Assembly (NCBI GenBank): GCA_016709995.1
Contig: JADJLQ010000002.1
Location: 1,116,001-1,180,000, forward strand
Source of the DNA: Saprospiraceae bacterium
Lineage (GTDB): Bacteria; Bacteroidota; Bacteroidia; Chitinophagales; Saprospiraceae
DNA length: 64,000 bases
Reading direction: 5' to 3'
Part shown: in pieces, positions 52,184-60,702 of the stretch
Numbering within the stretch: the stretch's first letter is position 1
How the letters are laid out: each line of letters starts with the position of its first letter
Notes under the pieces: model-generated
The model's input: the letters and a program-made list of their open reading frames with translations, nothing else
Databases searched by the model: none
Told to the model about the DNA's origin: nothing
Position numbers and translations under genes: made by a program

Positions 52184-52523
52184 TGTGAACACGACCTTTT
52201 GCATGGATGGAGCCCAATGCTATTTATCAATTACCCGCCAGGTATTGATCAGCCTTTTTGATCATTGAGAGGAACAACATCAATGTATTCCCTGTAGATG
52301 GCCGGTCAAGTTGTTGGGATCTGATTTTCCTCTACATGACTATAGTGGACAGGTCATTCATTGGAAAATTTCATTTATTTGCAATATGGGTCAAACGATA
52401 TTGAACTGATAAGCTGATTAAATATCAGTTTAGACCACTAGGGAGGAACGACCTTCCCAGGGAAATAAGAAACAAATCAATAGCGAGGTAGAATTACCAC
52501 TCAGGGTTTTTAACCCCTAGGAA
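52184..52523. other. 340-bp convergent intergenic region
   Basis: The stretch lies between the stop of the cytochrome lipoprotein and the stop of DUF1080 copy 2. It holds small inverted repeats, GGGTT-ttt-AACCC near 52505-52517 and AGGAA-TTCCT near 52518-52534, that could stop transcription for both genes. Two nearby TGATCA sites near 52246-52262 are self-complementary and probably chance. No gene or RNA is recognised. Confidence 0.4.
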
Positions 52524-53300
52524 TCAAAGTTTCCTGATCCAGATATTTCTGAATTGGGTAGGATTATGATGATCCTGAAGGCGTATGGCATCGTCACCAT
52601 GAGCCGCAGGATAAAGATGCAATCCGATGTATTCGGTGATGCCCGATATCGTTACATTGTTCTGAATCAGCACTCCATTGTGAAATACGGTGATGCGCGC
52701 CGGAGCATCTACACGACCATCAGCTTTATAGCGCACGGCAGTATAGACTACATCGTAGGCATTCCACTCGAGTGGACCTCTCATCACGTTGACGAGTGGT
52801 GCATGATCTTTATAAATACTTCCAGCCTGGCCATTGCGATAGGTCCTGTTATGATAGGAGTCCAGCACTTGCAATTCATATCGGTTCTGAAAAAAAATAC
52901 CGCTGTTACCTCGGCCCTGGCTGTTGCCTTCTACGACATCTGGTGCAGAAAATTCAATATGTAGTTGGCAATCTCCAAACTTCATCTTAGTCTGAAGGTC
53001 CCCAGTGCCTGGCAATACCTCGAAATATCCATTTTTCACGACCCACTTGGCAGGGCTGCCGTCCTTTGTCATAGCCCATTGATCAAGATTCTTGCCGTCA
53101 AATAGAACGATGGCATCAGATGGTGCTTCGCCCAGGGTTTTACCGGGAGTGATCACAGGCACCTCTGGCTCCCAAAATTCTGTCATTTCGGGTTTCATCG
53201 GCATGGGGGAAACAGCAGGGACAGTGCTTGGTTGCTGAGCAAAAATTATATTGCTGATCAAGCAGAGCGAAAGTAGCGTATAGAGAGTTTTATTTTTCAT
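52524..53300 (-). CDS. DUF1080 (3-keto-disaccharide hydrolase-type) exported protein, copy 2
   Basis: The protein is about 258 aa from the ATG at 53300; an upstream start at 53348 would spoil the signal peptide (TLYTLLSLCLISNIIFAQ). The DUF1080 domain shows AIVLFDGKNLDQWAMTKDGSPAKWVVKNGYFEV, FGDCQLHIEFSAP, GNSGIFFQNRYELQVLDSYHN, WNAYDVVYTAVRYKADGRV and GLHLYPAAHGDDAIRLQDHHNP. The extra ~50-residue Pro-rich N-terminal linker (STVPAVSPMPMKPEM) separates it from copy 1. A perfect TAACTTTG box ends 5 nt before the ATG. The gene is divergent from the PhyH-sulfatase operon. Confidence 0.9.
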   Translation of the reverse strand: MKNKTLYTLLSLCLISNIIFAQQPSTVPAVSPMPMKPEMTEFWEPEVPVITPGKTLGEAPSDAIVLFDGKNLDQWAMTKDGSPAKWVVKNGYFEVLPGTGDLQTKMKFGDCQLHIEFSAPDVVEGNSQGRGNSGIFFQNRYELQVLDSYHNRTYRNGQAGSIYKDHAPLVNVMRGPLEWNAYDVVYTAVRYKADGRVDAPARITVFHNGVLIQNNVTISGITEYIGLHLYPAAHGDDAIRLQDHHNPTQFRNIWIRKL

Positions 53301-53305
53301 TTGTA

Positions 53306-53313
53306 CAAAGTTA
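53306..53313 (-). promoter_or_regulatory. TAnnTTTG box for the DUF1080 copy-2 gene
   Basis: On the minus strand this reads TAACTTTG and ends 5 nt before the ATG at 53300. This supports 53300 as the true start and suggests a leaderless or near-leaderless mRNA. No clear -33 element. Confidence 0.5.
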
Positions 53314-53746
53314 TGTAAATAATTAAGCCTGAATAATATTTCATTCATATTTATTATCGGATCGAACTATCCCTATCAATTTGATACTGCCCTTACCAGA
53401 CTATGTAATTGGTCAGTGGAAAACAGCTCATTGATTTGTTACGATTAGAGGGCCAAAGAATCGATATCCGGTATGGAGTTCCAAAACGACCATGATCTTA
53501 TTTTGGGACTTCCCCCTTATGCATGTAAACCCTTATTCAAAGTTCCTTCTGTCGGTCCTACTAAGATATTATGAAAGTGTGCTTTTATCAAGACCATGAC
53601 CGTATGATCTGCAAGTTCAGGGAGCTATTTCGAATCCATATTATCAGGTAGGTATCCACCCAACCTATTTAATCGACTTTAATTACAATTCAAATTATAT
53701 TTTTGCCTTAAATAATTTTTAATGATTGCTTTCTAATCGCCTGTTT
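53314..53746. other. 433-bp divergent intergenic region with an inverted repeat
   Basis: The region separates the DUF1080 copy-2 gene from the PhyH gene. At about 53475-53513 it holds an inverted repeat, arms GGAGTTCCAAAA and TTTTGGGACTTCC (one bulge and one mismatch) with a ~14-nt loop; it may be an operator or a small structured leader. A TATATTTTTG near 53697-53706 is a weak promoter-like match for PhyH. No open frame with a known product is found. Confidence 0.4.
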
Positions 53747-54580
53747 ATGTCCCCGGTGAAACAACAATTTCTGAAAGATGGCTACCTTGTACTGGATCGG
53801 TTCAAAACGCCTGTCGAATGCGAATCATTAATGCAGCGGGGAGCCGAGTTGGCTGCCGGCTTCGATTATAGTGGTCATCCGTCTGTTTTCCAGACTTCAG
53901 AGCAAACCAGAACTAGTGATGATTATTTTCTCAATTCAGGAGGCAATATTTCTTTTTTCTTTGAAAAGGATGCCTTTGATGCTCAAGGTAATTTAAAAAA
54001 TGACCTTTTTCATTCGCTCAATAAAATCGGGCATGCCATGCACGATCTTGATCCTGTGTTCAATCAGTTTTCCAGATCACCACAGTTACAAGCTTTGGCT
54101 GATGCACTTAATCTCGATGATTATTTGCTCATCCAGAGTATGCTTATACTAAAACATGCCAGGATTGGTGGGGTGGTAGATATTCACCAGGATTCTTCAT
54201 TTTTATACACGGAGCCTGAGTCATGTATCGGATTTTGGTTTGCTTTGGAAGATGCCACTATTGATAATGGATGTCTTTGGGCTATGCCTGGTGGACATCG
54301 TACTAGCTTGAGATCATGGTTTAAACGAAAGGAAGGTGGAGGTACAGAATCTATCATTTTCGATGATCGGCCTTATACTACCGAAGGTATGATCCCCCTG
54401 GAGGTAAAACAAGGTACTTGTATTGTTTTGCATGGATTATTGCCGCACTATAGTATGCCCAATACGAGTGGCAGATCAAGACAGGCCTATGCCATCCACA
54501 CCATCTCCAGGCACTCATACTATCCATCCGAAAATTGGTTGCGAAGGAATCTGGATGACCTGAGAGGATTTGCATCTTAA
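53747..54580 (+). CDS. Phytanoyl-CoA dioxygenase (PhyH)-family Fe(II)/2-oxoglutarate enzyme
   Basis: From ATG 53747 the protein is 277 aa. It has FLKDGYLVLDRFKTPVECESL at the N-terminus, the iron-binding pair H147-x-D149 in VVDIHQDSSFLYTEPESC, the distal His234 in HGLLPHYSMPNTS, and a nearby Arg in SGRSRQAYAIH for 2-oxoglutarate. The CIGFWFALEDATIDNGCLWAMPGGH stretch is typical of the family. PhyH relatives hydroxylate fatty acids, sterols or small substrates, so the target is unknown. A TTG at 53726 would add seven residues and is less likely. The sulfatase gene starts 8 bp after its stop, so the two are co-transcribed. Confidence 0.9.
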   Translation: MSPVKQQFLKDGYLVLDRFKTPVECESLMQRGAELAAGFDYSGHPSVFQTSEQTRTSDDYFLNSGGNISFFFEKDAFDAQGNLKNDLFHSLNKIGHAMHDLDPVFNQFSRSPQLQALADALNLDDYLLIQSMLILKHARIGGVVDIHQDSSFLYTEPESCIGFWFALEDATIDNGCLWAMPGGHRTSLRSWFKRKEGGGTESIIFDDRPYTTEGMIPLEVKQGTCIVLHGLLPHYSMPNTSGRSRQAYAIHTISRHSYYPSENWLRRNLDDLRGFAS

Positions 54581-54588
54581 CCTAAGAA

Positions 54589-56424
54589 ATGAGTATGACC
54601 AATAACAAAGTATTTAAAAACGCCTTTTTGGTCGTACGATCTTTTTGCTGGGTGCTGCTTTTTTTTTCATACTCCTTATCTGCCCAGTATAGTCCTGAAA
54701 AGAAATATCAGCCGGACTATCTCAAGTTTGATTCTATCACCAAAGCATACCAGCATGATTACACTCAGCTGGCTAAACCGGGATCTCCCAATGTGGTGGT
54801 GATCATGTTGGATGATGTGGGATTTAGTACTTCGAGTACTTTTGGTGGTCTTGCCGAGACCCCTGCTTTTGACAAGCTGGCTCGCAACGGATTGAAGTAT
54901 ACTAATTTTCATACGACTGCTATCTGTGCTCCGTCGAGGGCAGCTTTGCTCACAGGAAGGAATCATCATTCAGTCCACATGGGACATTTTACGGAGACTG
55001 CTTTTGATGCTCCTGGTTATGATGGTTATATGCCTTTTGAAAAAGCGACGATGGCAGAGGTACTCCGTGAAAATGGCTATAATACTTTTGCAGTAGGAAA
55101 GTGGCATCTGACTCCTGTCAAAGAAAGATCTGCTGCAGGACCATTTAATAGGTGGCCCACAGGTAGGGGGTTTGATTACTTTTATGGGTTTCACGAGTCT
55201 GCGACGGACCAATATTACCCGGTATTATGGAGCGGAAATACACGTGCTCCCATCGATACCTCACTGGGGTTTCATCTCAATACTTATTTGGCAGATCAAG
55301 CCATTGAATACATAAGGATTCAAAATAATGCCAGTCCCGACAAACCATTTTTTTTGTTTTACACACCCGGTGCAGTCCATTCACCCATGCAGGTAGATCC
55401 CTATTGGATAGACTTATACAAGGGCCGATTTGATATGGGTTGGGATAGATATAGAGATACCGTGTTGGTTCATCAAAAAAAATTGGGAATAGTACCTGAA
55501 GAAGTAATCCTCCCACCCCGATATCAAGGGATCAAAGCCTGGGATGATCTGACTCAAAAAGAGCAATGGATCATGGCCAGATCCATGGAGGCTCATGCAG
55601 GATTTCTATCAGAAACGGACCACGAAATCGGCCGTGTGATCGATTATATTGAACAAATTGGCAAAATGAAAAATACTATTATCATTCTAATTATAGGAGA
55701 TAATGGGGCCACTAAATATACCGCCGATTTGCCGGGTCTCCCAGAGGATCAGCTGGACTTGAAAGGAGAAGACAGAATCAATGCAGCCTATGCGCATATC
55801 GATGAAATCGGCACCAAATATTTTACAGGTGATATTCCCCTGGGTTGGACTCAGGCTACCAATGCACCCTTTAAATTATTTAAGTCTGATGCCAATGCAG
55901 AAGGAGGTACCCGCAATCCTATGATCATCCATGCTCCGGGATATATTCATGATCGCGGAACGATCAGGACTCAGTATACTCACCTGATCGATATATGGCC
56001 TACCGTGGCAGAATTGACAGCTGCTCAAATGCCTAAATCTATCAATGGATACCATCAAGCTCCGCTGGAAGGCACCAGCTTTGTCTATTCTTTCAATAAT
56101 GAGAATGCAAAAGACAGGCACGCCATACAATATTTTGAATCAGGCAGTCATCGTGCATTATATCGGGAAGGTTGGAAAGCGTCAGTATATCATATCTACG
56201 GTACATCCTATGAGACTGATATATGGGAATTGTATGATATGAAGCATGATTTTAATGAAATAACTAATCTCGCAGCTCAATATCCGGGCAAGCTAAAATC
56301 ACTCATTCGGCTTTTTGAAAAAGAGGCGAAAAAATATCACGTATATCCTTTACAAGAGTCTTGGTTCCCAATGAACAGAAGTCTGAGGATTAGCGATAGT
56401 AGATACCCAGAGAGTAAGCAATGA
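54589..56424 (+). CDS. Sulfatase (arylsulfatase type, FGly-dependent)
   Basis: The 611-aa protein has a signal peptide (SFCWVLLFFSYSLSAQ) and a metal-binding site near VVVIMLDDVGFS (Asp75/Asp76). The formylglycine motif is C113-A-P-S-R (ICAPSRAALLTGRN), the Cys-type that needs a formylglycine-generating enzyme. FAVGKWHLTP and PFKLFKSDANAEGGTRNP are further family motifs. A large C-terminal part follows to LYPLQESWFP-type sequence. It acts on sulfated sugars, steroids or aryl sulfates in the periplasm or outside. No formylglycine-generating enzyme gene is in the window. It forms a tight operon with the PhyH enzyme, and a dicarboxylate symporter lies downstream. Confidence 0.93.
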   Translation: MSMTNNKVFKNAFLVVRSFCWVLLFFSYSLSAQYSPEKKYQPDYLKFDSITKAYQHDYTQLAKPGSPNVVVIMLDDVGFSTSSTFGGLAETPAFDKLARNGLKYTNFHTTAICAPSRAALLTGRNHHSVHMGHFTETAFDAPGYDGYMPFEKATMAEVLRENGYNTFAVGKWHLTPVKERSAAGPFNRWPTGRGFDYFYGFHESATDQYYPVLWSGNTRAPIDTSLGFHLNTYLADQAIEYIRIQNNASPDKPFFLFYTPGAVHSPMQVDPYWIDLYKGRFDMGWDRYRDTVLVHQKKLGIVPEEVILPPRYQGIKAWDDLTQKEQWIMARSMEAHAGFLSETDHEIGRVIDYIEQIGKMKNTIIILIIGDNGATKYTADLPGLPEDQLDLKGEDRINAAYAHIDEIGTKYFTGDIPLGWTQATNAPFKLFKSDANAEGGTRNPMIIHAPGYIHDRGTIRTQYTHLIDIWPTVAELTAAQMPKSINGYHQAPLEGTSFVYSFNNENAKDRHAIQYFESGSHRALYREGWKASVYHIYGTSYETDIWELYDMKHDFNEITNLAAQYPGKLKSLIRLFEKEAKKYHVYPLQESWFPMNRSLRISDSRYPESKQ

Positions 56425-56529
56425 ACCTGCACATTTCTTTGGGGATAGACATGTTTTATCCTAGTGTGTTTCTGCGGATACTGTCTTTTTTATCCTATAT
56501 TGTAAAATTTTAAAATTCAATTTATCTGC

Positions 56530-57840
56530 GTGAAAAAATTAGCCTTGCATTGGAAGATTCTTATTGGTATGATGGTTGGGTTAGTCCTTGGTATTCTAGC
56601 CACTAATTTGGGATTTGAAAGTTTTATAAAAAATTGGATAAAGCCTTTTGGTGACATCTTTCTCAATTTGTTAAAACTGATCGCTGTACCCCTGATTATA
56701 GGTTCGCTCATCAAAGGAGTCACAGATCTCAAAGATATTTCCAGGCTTTCCTCTATGGGACTGAAGACTTTTGGTATTTATCTTGTCACTACCGCAATAG
56801 CAGTTTCTGTAGGGTTGTTGGCGGTAAACCTCAGCAAGCCCGGGCATCTGATCAAAGAAGAAAATCGGGAATCGCTCAGAGCGAGTTATGAGCAAGAAGC
56901 TAGAGCCAGAATATCTGATGCAGAAAAACAAAGAGAATATTCTCCCCTCCAACCTTTGGTTGATATGGTTCCGGACAATGTTTTTGCTGCTACTTCCAGC
57001 AACAGCCGCATGCTGCAAGTAATCTTTTTTGTGATCTTTTTTGGCATTGGATTGATACTGATTCCTGAAGATAAGTCCAGGCCTGTCATAGCATTTTTTG
57101 AAGGGATCAATACCGTCGTCATGAAAATGGTGGATTTGATCATGCTGGCGGCTCCCTTTGGTGTGATGGCATTATTGGCCAATCTAATTGTAGCCTCTCC
57201 TTCCAAAGATATTTTTGTCGCTTTGCTGGGGTATATGCTGACAGTAGTAGCAGGCTTGGTATTCATGATATTTATTTTTTACCCTTTGGTAGTTAAGTTT
57301 TTTACTGGTAAAAGTCCTTTCTTTTTTCTTAAAAACTTTGCCCCTGCTCAATTGGTTGCCTTCTCCACAAGTTCCAGTGCAGCTACTTTGCCCGTGACCA
57401 TGGAGCGGGTCAATGAACACCTTGGAGTACACGAAGATGTATCGAGCTTCGTCTTGCCCATTGGAGCCACGATCAATATGGATGGTACCGCCTTATATCA
57501 GGCAGTAGCAGCAGTATTTATTGCGCAGGCTTATGGTATGGATCTGAGTGTAGGAGCACAGCTGGGTATCATACTTACTGCGACCCTGGCCAGTATAGGC
57601 ACTGCTGCTGTGCCCGGAGCCGGCGTGTTGATGCTGATCATCGTCATGTCACAGGCAGGAATACCAGAAGCTGGTGTTGCTTTGATACTCGCAGTAGATA
57701 GACCATTAGACATGTTGCGCACAGTGGCCAATGTGACGAGCGATGCTACCTGTGCTATGATCGTTGCAAAATCAGAAGGCAAATTAGGAGACCCTATTGC
57801 AGAAAATTGGAACGATATTTATAAGCAGCAGGGTAGATAA
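56530..57840 (+). CDS. Dicarboxylate/amino acid:cation symporter (DAACS family)
   Basis: The 436-aa protein has eight membrane helices plus two re-entrant hairpins of the GltP/DctA fold. HP1 reads AFSTSSSAATLPVTMERV with the serine-rich tip. Transmembrane segment 7 has PIGATINMDGTALYQAVAAVFIAQ, the NMDGT cation-binding motif. HP2 and TM8 are seen as ASIGTAAVPGAGVLML and AVDRPLDMLRTVANVTSDATCAMIV. These proteins take up glutamate, aspartate, succinate or similar acids with Na+ or H+. GTG at 56530 is the start, as the first helix follows at once. It lies 105 bp after the sulfatase gene. Confidence 0.94.
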   Translation: MKKLALHWKILIGMMVGLVLGILATNLGFESFIKNWIKPFGDIFLNLLKLIAVPLIIGSLIKGVTDLKDISRLSSMGLKTFGIYLVTTAIAVSVGLLAVNLSKPGHLIKEENRESLRASYEQEARARISDAEKQREYSPLQPLVDMVPDNVFAATSSNSRMLQVIFFVIFFGIGLILIPEDKSRPVIAFFEGINTVVMKMVDLIMLAAPFGVMALLANLIVASPSKDIFVALLGYMLTVVAGLVFMIFIFYPLVVKFFTGKSPFFFLKNFAPAQLVAFSTSSSAATLPVTMERVNEHLGVHEDVSSFVLPIGATINMDGTALYQAVAAVFIAQAYGMDLSVGAQLGIILTATLASIGTAAVPGAGVLMLIIVMSQAGIPEAGVALILAVDRPLDMLRTVANVTSDATCAMIVAKSEGKLGDPIAENWNDIYKQQGR

Positions 57841-57905
57841 AACACTACTTTGAATAGCAGCTGCTACTTCAATACCTTGTGTCCAAATTCTAGTTGCCTA
57901 TATAA

Positions 57906-58373
57906 TCACAATAATCCGGGTTTTGGTGTATTATTACCTCCATCCAACTTTACTTTCCAACTTCCGTCAGCTTGTTTTTTCCATACCGTAAAATAATTTC
58001 CATACATCGTGGTATCGATGGCAGCATACTTCCAATTGCCCCAGGTATATCCAAGGTCAAACGAAGCAGCGACTTCTGCAGCTAAGGGATACCAGGATAT
58101 TGCATGGGTGTCATGGCTCTTATCAAAAGAGGAATCGTATGATTTTTTGCCCAGGATAGGCAGCTTTCCTTCATTGAATTTTACGATAGAATCATCAGCA
58201 AAAAAAAGGATAGCGTGGTTAAATCCTTCTTTCTCAGCCAGGGCACTCATCCGGCGATCCAGCGTTAATAGTTCATTTTTTTCGTATTCAATGGATCTTG
58301 ACTTTTCTTTACAGGCATAGAGTAAATAAAACAGTATCCCGCAAAACAATATATATCCAAACTTTTTTATCAT
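57906..58373 (-). CDS. DUF4440-like (SnoaL/NTF2-fold) lipoprotein
   Basis: The 155-aa protein has a lipoprotein signal peptide with lipobox LLYAC. The mature part fits an NTF2-like cone: NELLTLDRRMSALAEKEGFNHAILFFADDSIVKFNEG, the middle part with AAEVAASFDLGYTWGNW, and YGNYFTVWKKQADGSWKVKLDGG near the end. DUF4440 proteins bind small molecules or have no enzyme activity; the function is unknown. It stands alone, convergent with the symporter gene; the rsgA gene lies 86 bp further on the same strand. Confidence 0.83.
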   Translation of the reverse strand: MIKKFGYILFCGILFYLLYACKEKSRSIEYEKNELLTLDRRMSALAEKEGFNHAILFFADDSIVKFNEGKLPILGKKSYDSSFDKSHDTHAISWYPLAAEVAASFDLGYTWGNWKYAAIDTTMYGNYFTVWKKQADGSWKVKLDGGNNTPKPGLL

Positions 58374-58459
58374 TATGAAGAGTTAGATTTTTAATAAAAA
58401 GTTAGAAGCCCTACAAATATGGTCAATAATAAGCATAAACATAAGCAAATGATAGTGCT

Positions 58460-59416
58460 CTACATTTCCTTATGTCTTTCCCAGAAGTTTTGATCCTCGA
58501 TATCTTCTAAAATAGAAAGATAATTTTCATATCGGCTGGAATGAATGGCATTGTTTTCCACGGCTTTTTTTACTGCGCAGCCTGGTTCGTTTCGATGTAG
58601 ACAGTCGCTATATTTGCAGTCTTTGGCCAATTCAAAAAATTCTTTAAAATTATGAGCCACATCCATCATCTCCAGGTTATTAAAAGAAAGTGTCTTGATA
58701 CCTGGTGTATCTATGATCATCCCTCCTTGCAGTAGTGGGTGCATTTCCGCAAAAGTAGTAGTATGGGTGCCTTTGCCACTGTAATCAGATATTTCCGTGG
58801 TGCGCAGGTCGAGACCGGGTTGGATGGCATTGATCAGGGTTGATTTGCCGACGCCACTTTGTCCACCGATGAAAGTGATTTTATCTTTAAGCAATGTTCG
58901 GAGCGTATCTATGCCGTCACCATCCAGTGCTGAAACTTTGATGACCTGGTGACCGATTCCTTCATAGATATTTTTATACTCGTTGAAAATCTCCAGGTCT
59001 TCCGCTTCAAACAAGTCAGATTTATTGAAAACAATGATGCATGGAATATTGTGAGGCTCTGTCATCAATAAAAACCGATCGATAAACCCTTGTTTGAGAT
59101 TGGGCTCCACTAAAGTAACTACGACGATTGCCTGATCCACATTGGCAGCAAGGAGGTGAAGATGATGTTTTTGCCTGGGTGATTGCCGGGTGATATAGTT
59201 TTTCCTGGGCAATATTTTTTTGATGACGCCTTTTTTTTCGTGATCAGACTCTCGCTCCAACTCAAAATCTACTTCATCACCTACTGCGACCGGGTTGGTT
59301 AGTACTTTGTCATTAAGCCTGAATTTTCCAATAATCCTGCATGGATATGTTTCAGTTCCACTCATCACCTGGTACCAATTGCCGGTAGATTTGATGACTA
59401 ACCCTCTGAGTAACAT
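58460..59416 (-). CDS. rsgA: Ribosome small-subunit-dependent GTPase A
   Basis: RsgA helps late 30S assembly. The 318-aa protein has an N-terminal OB domain (1-80), then a circularly permuted GTPase with G4 FNKSD, G5 VSALDGDGI, G1 IGGQSGVGKSTLIN, G2-type TTEISDYSGKGTHTTT, and G3 IDTPGIK. The C-terminal zinc domain has C-x4-C-x-H-x5-C (CKYSDCLHRNEPGC). Length is normal. The GGGP-synthase-like gene sits 3 bp upstream on the same strand, so the two are co-transcribed. Confidence 0.95.
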   Translation of the reverse strand: MLLRGLVIKSTGNWYQVMSGTETYPCRIIGKFRLNDKVLTNPVAVGDEVDFELERESDHEKKGVIKKILPRKNYITRQSPRQKHHLHLLAANVDQAIVVVTLVEPNLKQGFIDRFLLMTEPHNIPCIIVFNKSDLFEAEDLEIFNEYKNIYEGIGHQVIKVSALDGDGIDTLRTLLKDKITFIGGQSGVGKSTLINAIQPGLDLRTTEISDYSGKGTHTTTFAEMHPLLQGGMIIDTPGIKTLSFNNLEMMDVAHNFKEFFELAKDCKYSDCLHRNEPGCAVKKAVENNAIHSSRYENYLSILEDIEDQNFWERHKEM

Positions 59417-59419
59417 GAT

Positions 59420-60196
59420 TTATCCCGTAGTCTTTGCAAAAGAATAGGTATGCACCGCTTCTGCCAATTCGTTGATCAGTCCCGGCTCGTTTTCTATCGC
59501 ATTGCCTACTACGAGGATATCGGCTCCTGATTGCAGATTGGACAAAGCTTTTTCCGGAGTGCGTATACCCCCTCCGACGATCAACGGCACACTGACCGCA
59601 CCGGATACTTTTTCGATCATATCATTGCTGACCGGATATCGTGCGCCGCTACCGGCTTCGAGGTAGATTAGTTTAAGGCCTAACATTTCTCCAGCCACTG
59701 CGGTGCAGACAGCGATATCATCTTTGTCAGCGGGTATGGATTTGGTATTGCTGATGTAGGACACCGTAGTATCCACACCACCATTGATCAGCATATATCC
59801 TGTCGATATGATCTCGAGCGGACTGAGCTTGAGGAAGGGAGCGGATATAACATGATGACCTATCAAGAGATCTGGGTTACGACCAGATATCAGCGATAAA
59901 AATAATATGGCGTCAGCTTTATAACTTAATTGAAATGAATTGCCCGGAAACAATACGATGGGAATATCACAGGCATCTTTTATGATATCCAGACAATGAT
60001 CCAACATATTATTGACGATAAGGCTACCACCGATATAAAAATAATTTACCCCGGCATCAATAGAAGACTTTAAGATTCGATCGAGATTGCCCAGTTTTAT
60101 TTTGTCCGGATCTATCAGTATGGCCAATTTCTTCTTCCCCGCTTTTTTACTTTCTAAAAGCTCAGGATAGATCAATTTTTTCGTGTTTTCAGCCAT
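59420..60196 (-). CDS. Geranylgeranylglyceryl/heptaprenylglyceryl phosphate synthase-like (PcrB/GGGPS)
   Basis: The 258-aa TIM-barrel protein has KLAILIDPDKIKLGNLDRIL at the N-terminus, YFYIGGSLIV, IPIVLFPGNSFQLSYKADAILFLSLISGRNPD, YLEAGSGARYPVSNDMIE, and the phosphate-binding VGGGIRTPEKALSNLQSGAD with ILVVGNAIE. This matches the group-II GGGPS enzymes known from Bacteroidota, which couple a prenyl diphosphate to sn-glycerol-1-phosphate. That product is unusual for bacteria, whose membrane lipids use glycerol-3-phosphate, so the physiological role is open. A perfect TACCTTTG box lies 14 nt before the ATG at 60196. It is the first gene in an operon with rsgA. Confidence 0.93.
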   Translation of the reverse strand: MAENTKKLIYPELLESKKAGKKKLAILIDPDKIKLGNLDRILKSSIDAGVNYFYIGGSLIVNNMLDHCLDIIKDACDIPIVLFPGNSFQLSYKADAILFLSLISGRNPDLLIGHHVISAPFLKLSPLEIISTGYMLINGGVDTTVSYISNTKSIPADKDDIAVCTAVAGEMLGLKLIYLEAGSGARYPVSNDMIEKVSGAVSVPLIVGGGIRTPEKALSNLQSGADILVVGNAIENEPGLINELAEAVHTYSFAKTTG

Positions 60197-60210
60197 GGTG
60201 AATAAGAAGT

Positions 60211-60218
60211 CAAAGGTA
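60211..60218 (-). promoter_or_regulatory. TAnnTTTG box for the GGGPS-rsgA operon
   Basis: The minus-strand sequence is TACCTTTG, a perfect match, 14 nt before the ATG at 60196. It gives a short leader for the two-gene unit. Confidence 0.45.
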
Positions 60219-60256
60219 GGGAATATAAAATTGTAAGCCTACCCAGCTTGGCAGGA

Positions 60257-60481
60257 TTAGTTGAGGAACTGACGATCTTGTAAATACCCATTGATAGTCA
60301 ATAGTTTGCGAGCTTCTTCTTCTAACTGCTCTGGTATCAATACGCGGGCTTCGCCTAGCAAAACGTAGGCTGAATCTTTTTGATTGAGTAGCTGGGCAGG
60401 GATACCATGAGAAACCAGGATTTCGTATATATGCTCTGCTTCCAGCATAAAAGGAGATGACCATATCTCGATTCGTCTCAT
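60257..60481 (-). CDS. DUF2007-family small protein
   Basis: The 74-aa protein resembles the DUF2007 'putative signal transducing protein' group: IEIWSSPFMLEAEHIYEILVSHGIPAQLLNQKDSA, then a short strand-helix part with EARVLIPEQLEEEARKLL, the usual V-x-V-P/I-P-E-x-x-x-x-A-x-x-L ending. It is a small ferredoxin-like alpha/beta fold of unknown function. The ATG at 60481 is the only candidate. It lies 60 bp upstream of the GGGPS gene on the same strand and may be independently transcribed given the promoter-like box between them. Confidence 0.85.
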   Translation of the reverse strand: MRRIEIWSSPFMLEAEHIYEILVSHGIPAQLLNQKDSAYVLLGEARVLIPEQLEEEARKLLTINGYLQDRQFLN

Positions 60482-60702
60482 TTTTTTATTGCTTGGGTGA
60501 CAAAAGTTTTAGCTCTCTTGAAGGTATTGGTTCGAAAAGTTACAATTTTTTTTTGAAAAAGCACATTTTGAGGGTGTAATAATTTAATATCAGCACTGAA
60601 ATACAGGTTTTTGAATTTAAGAGATACTATATTATTATGATTAACATGCCAGGATCGTACTGGATAGTATACTACCTTTACCGTCTCAATCAACCAGTAC
60701 CC

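Noticed and set aside
52246..52262. Pair of TGATCA sites
   Set aside because: Short self-complementary hexamers in AT-rich sequence; too common for a regulatory call.
60478..60693. 71-residue minus-strand frame overlapping the MOSC start
   Set aside because: No domain, AT-rich intergenic; overlaps the DUF2007 leader and the MOSC upstream region.
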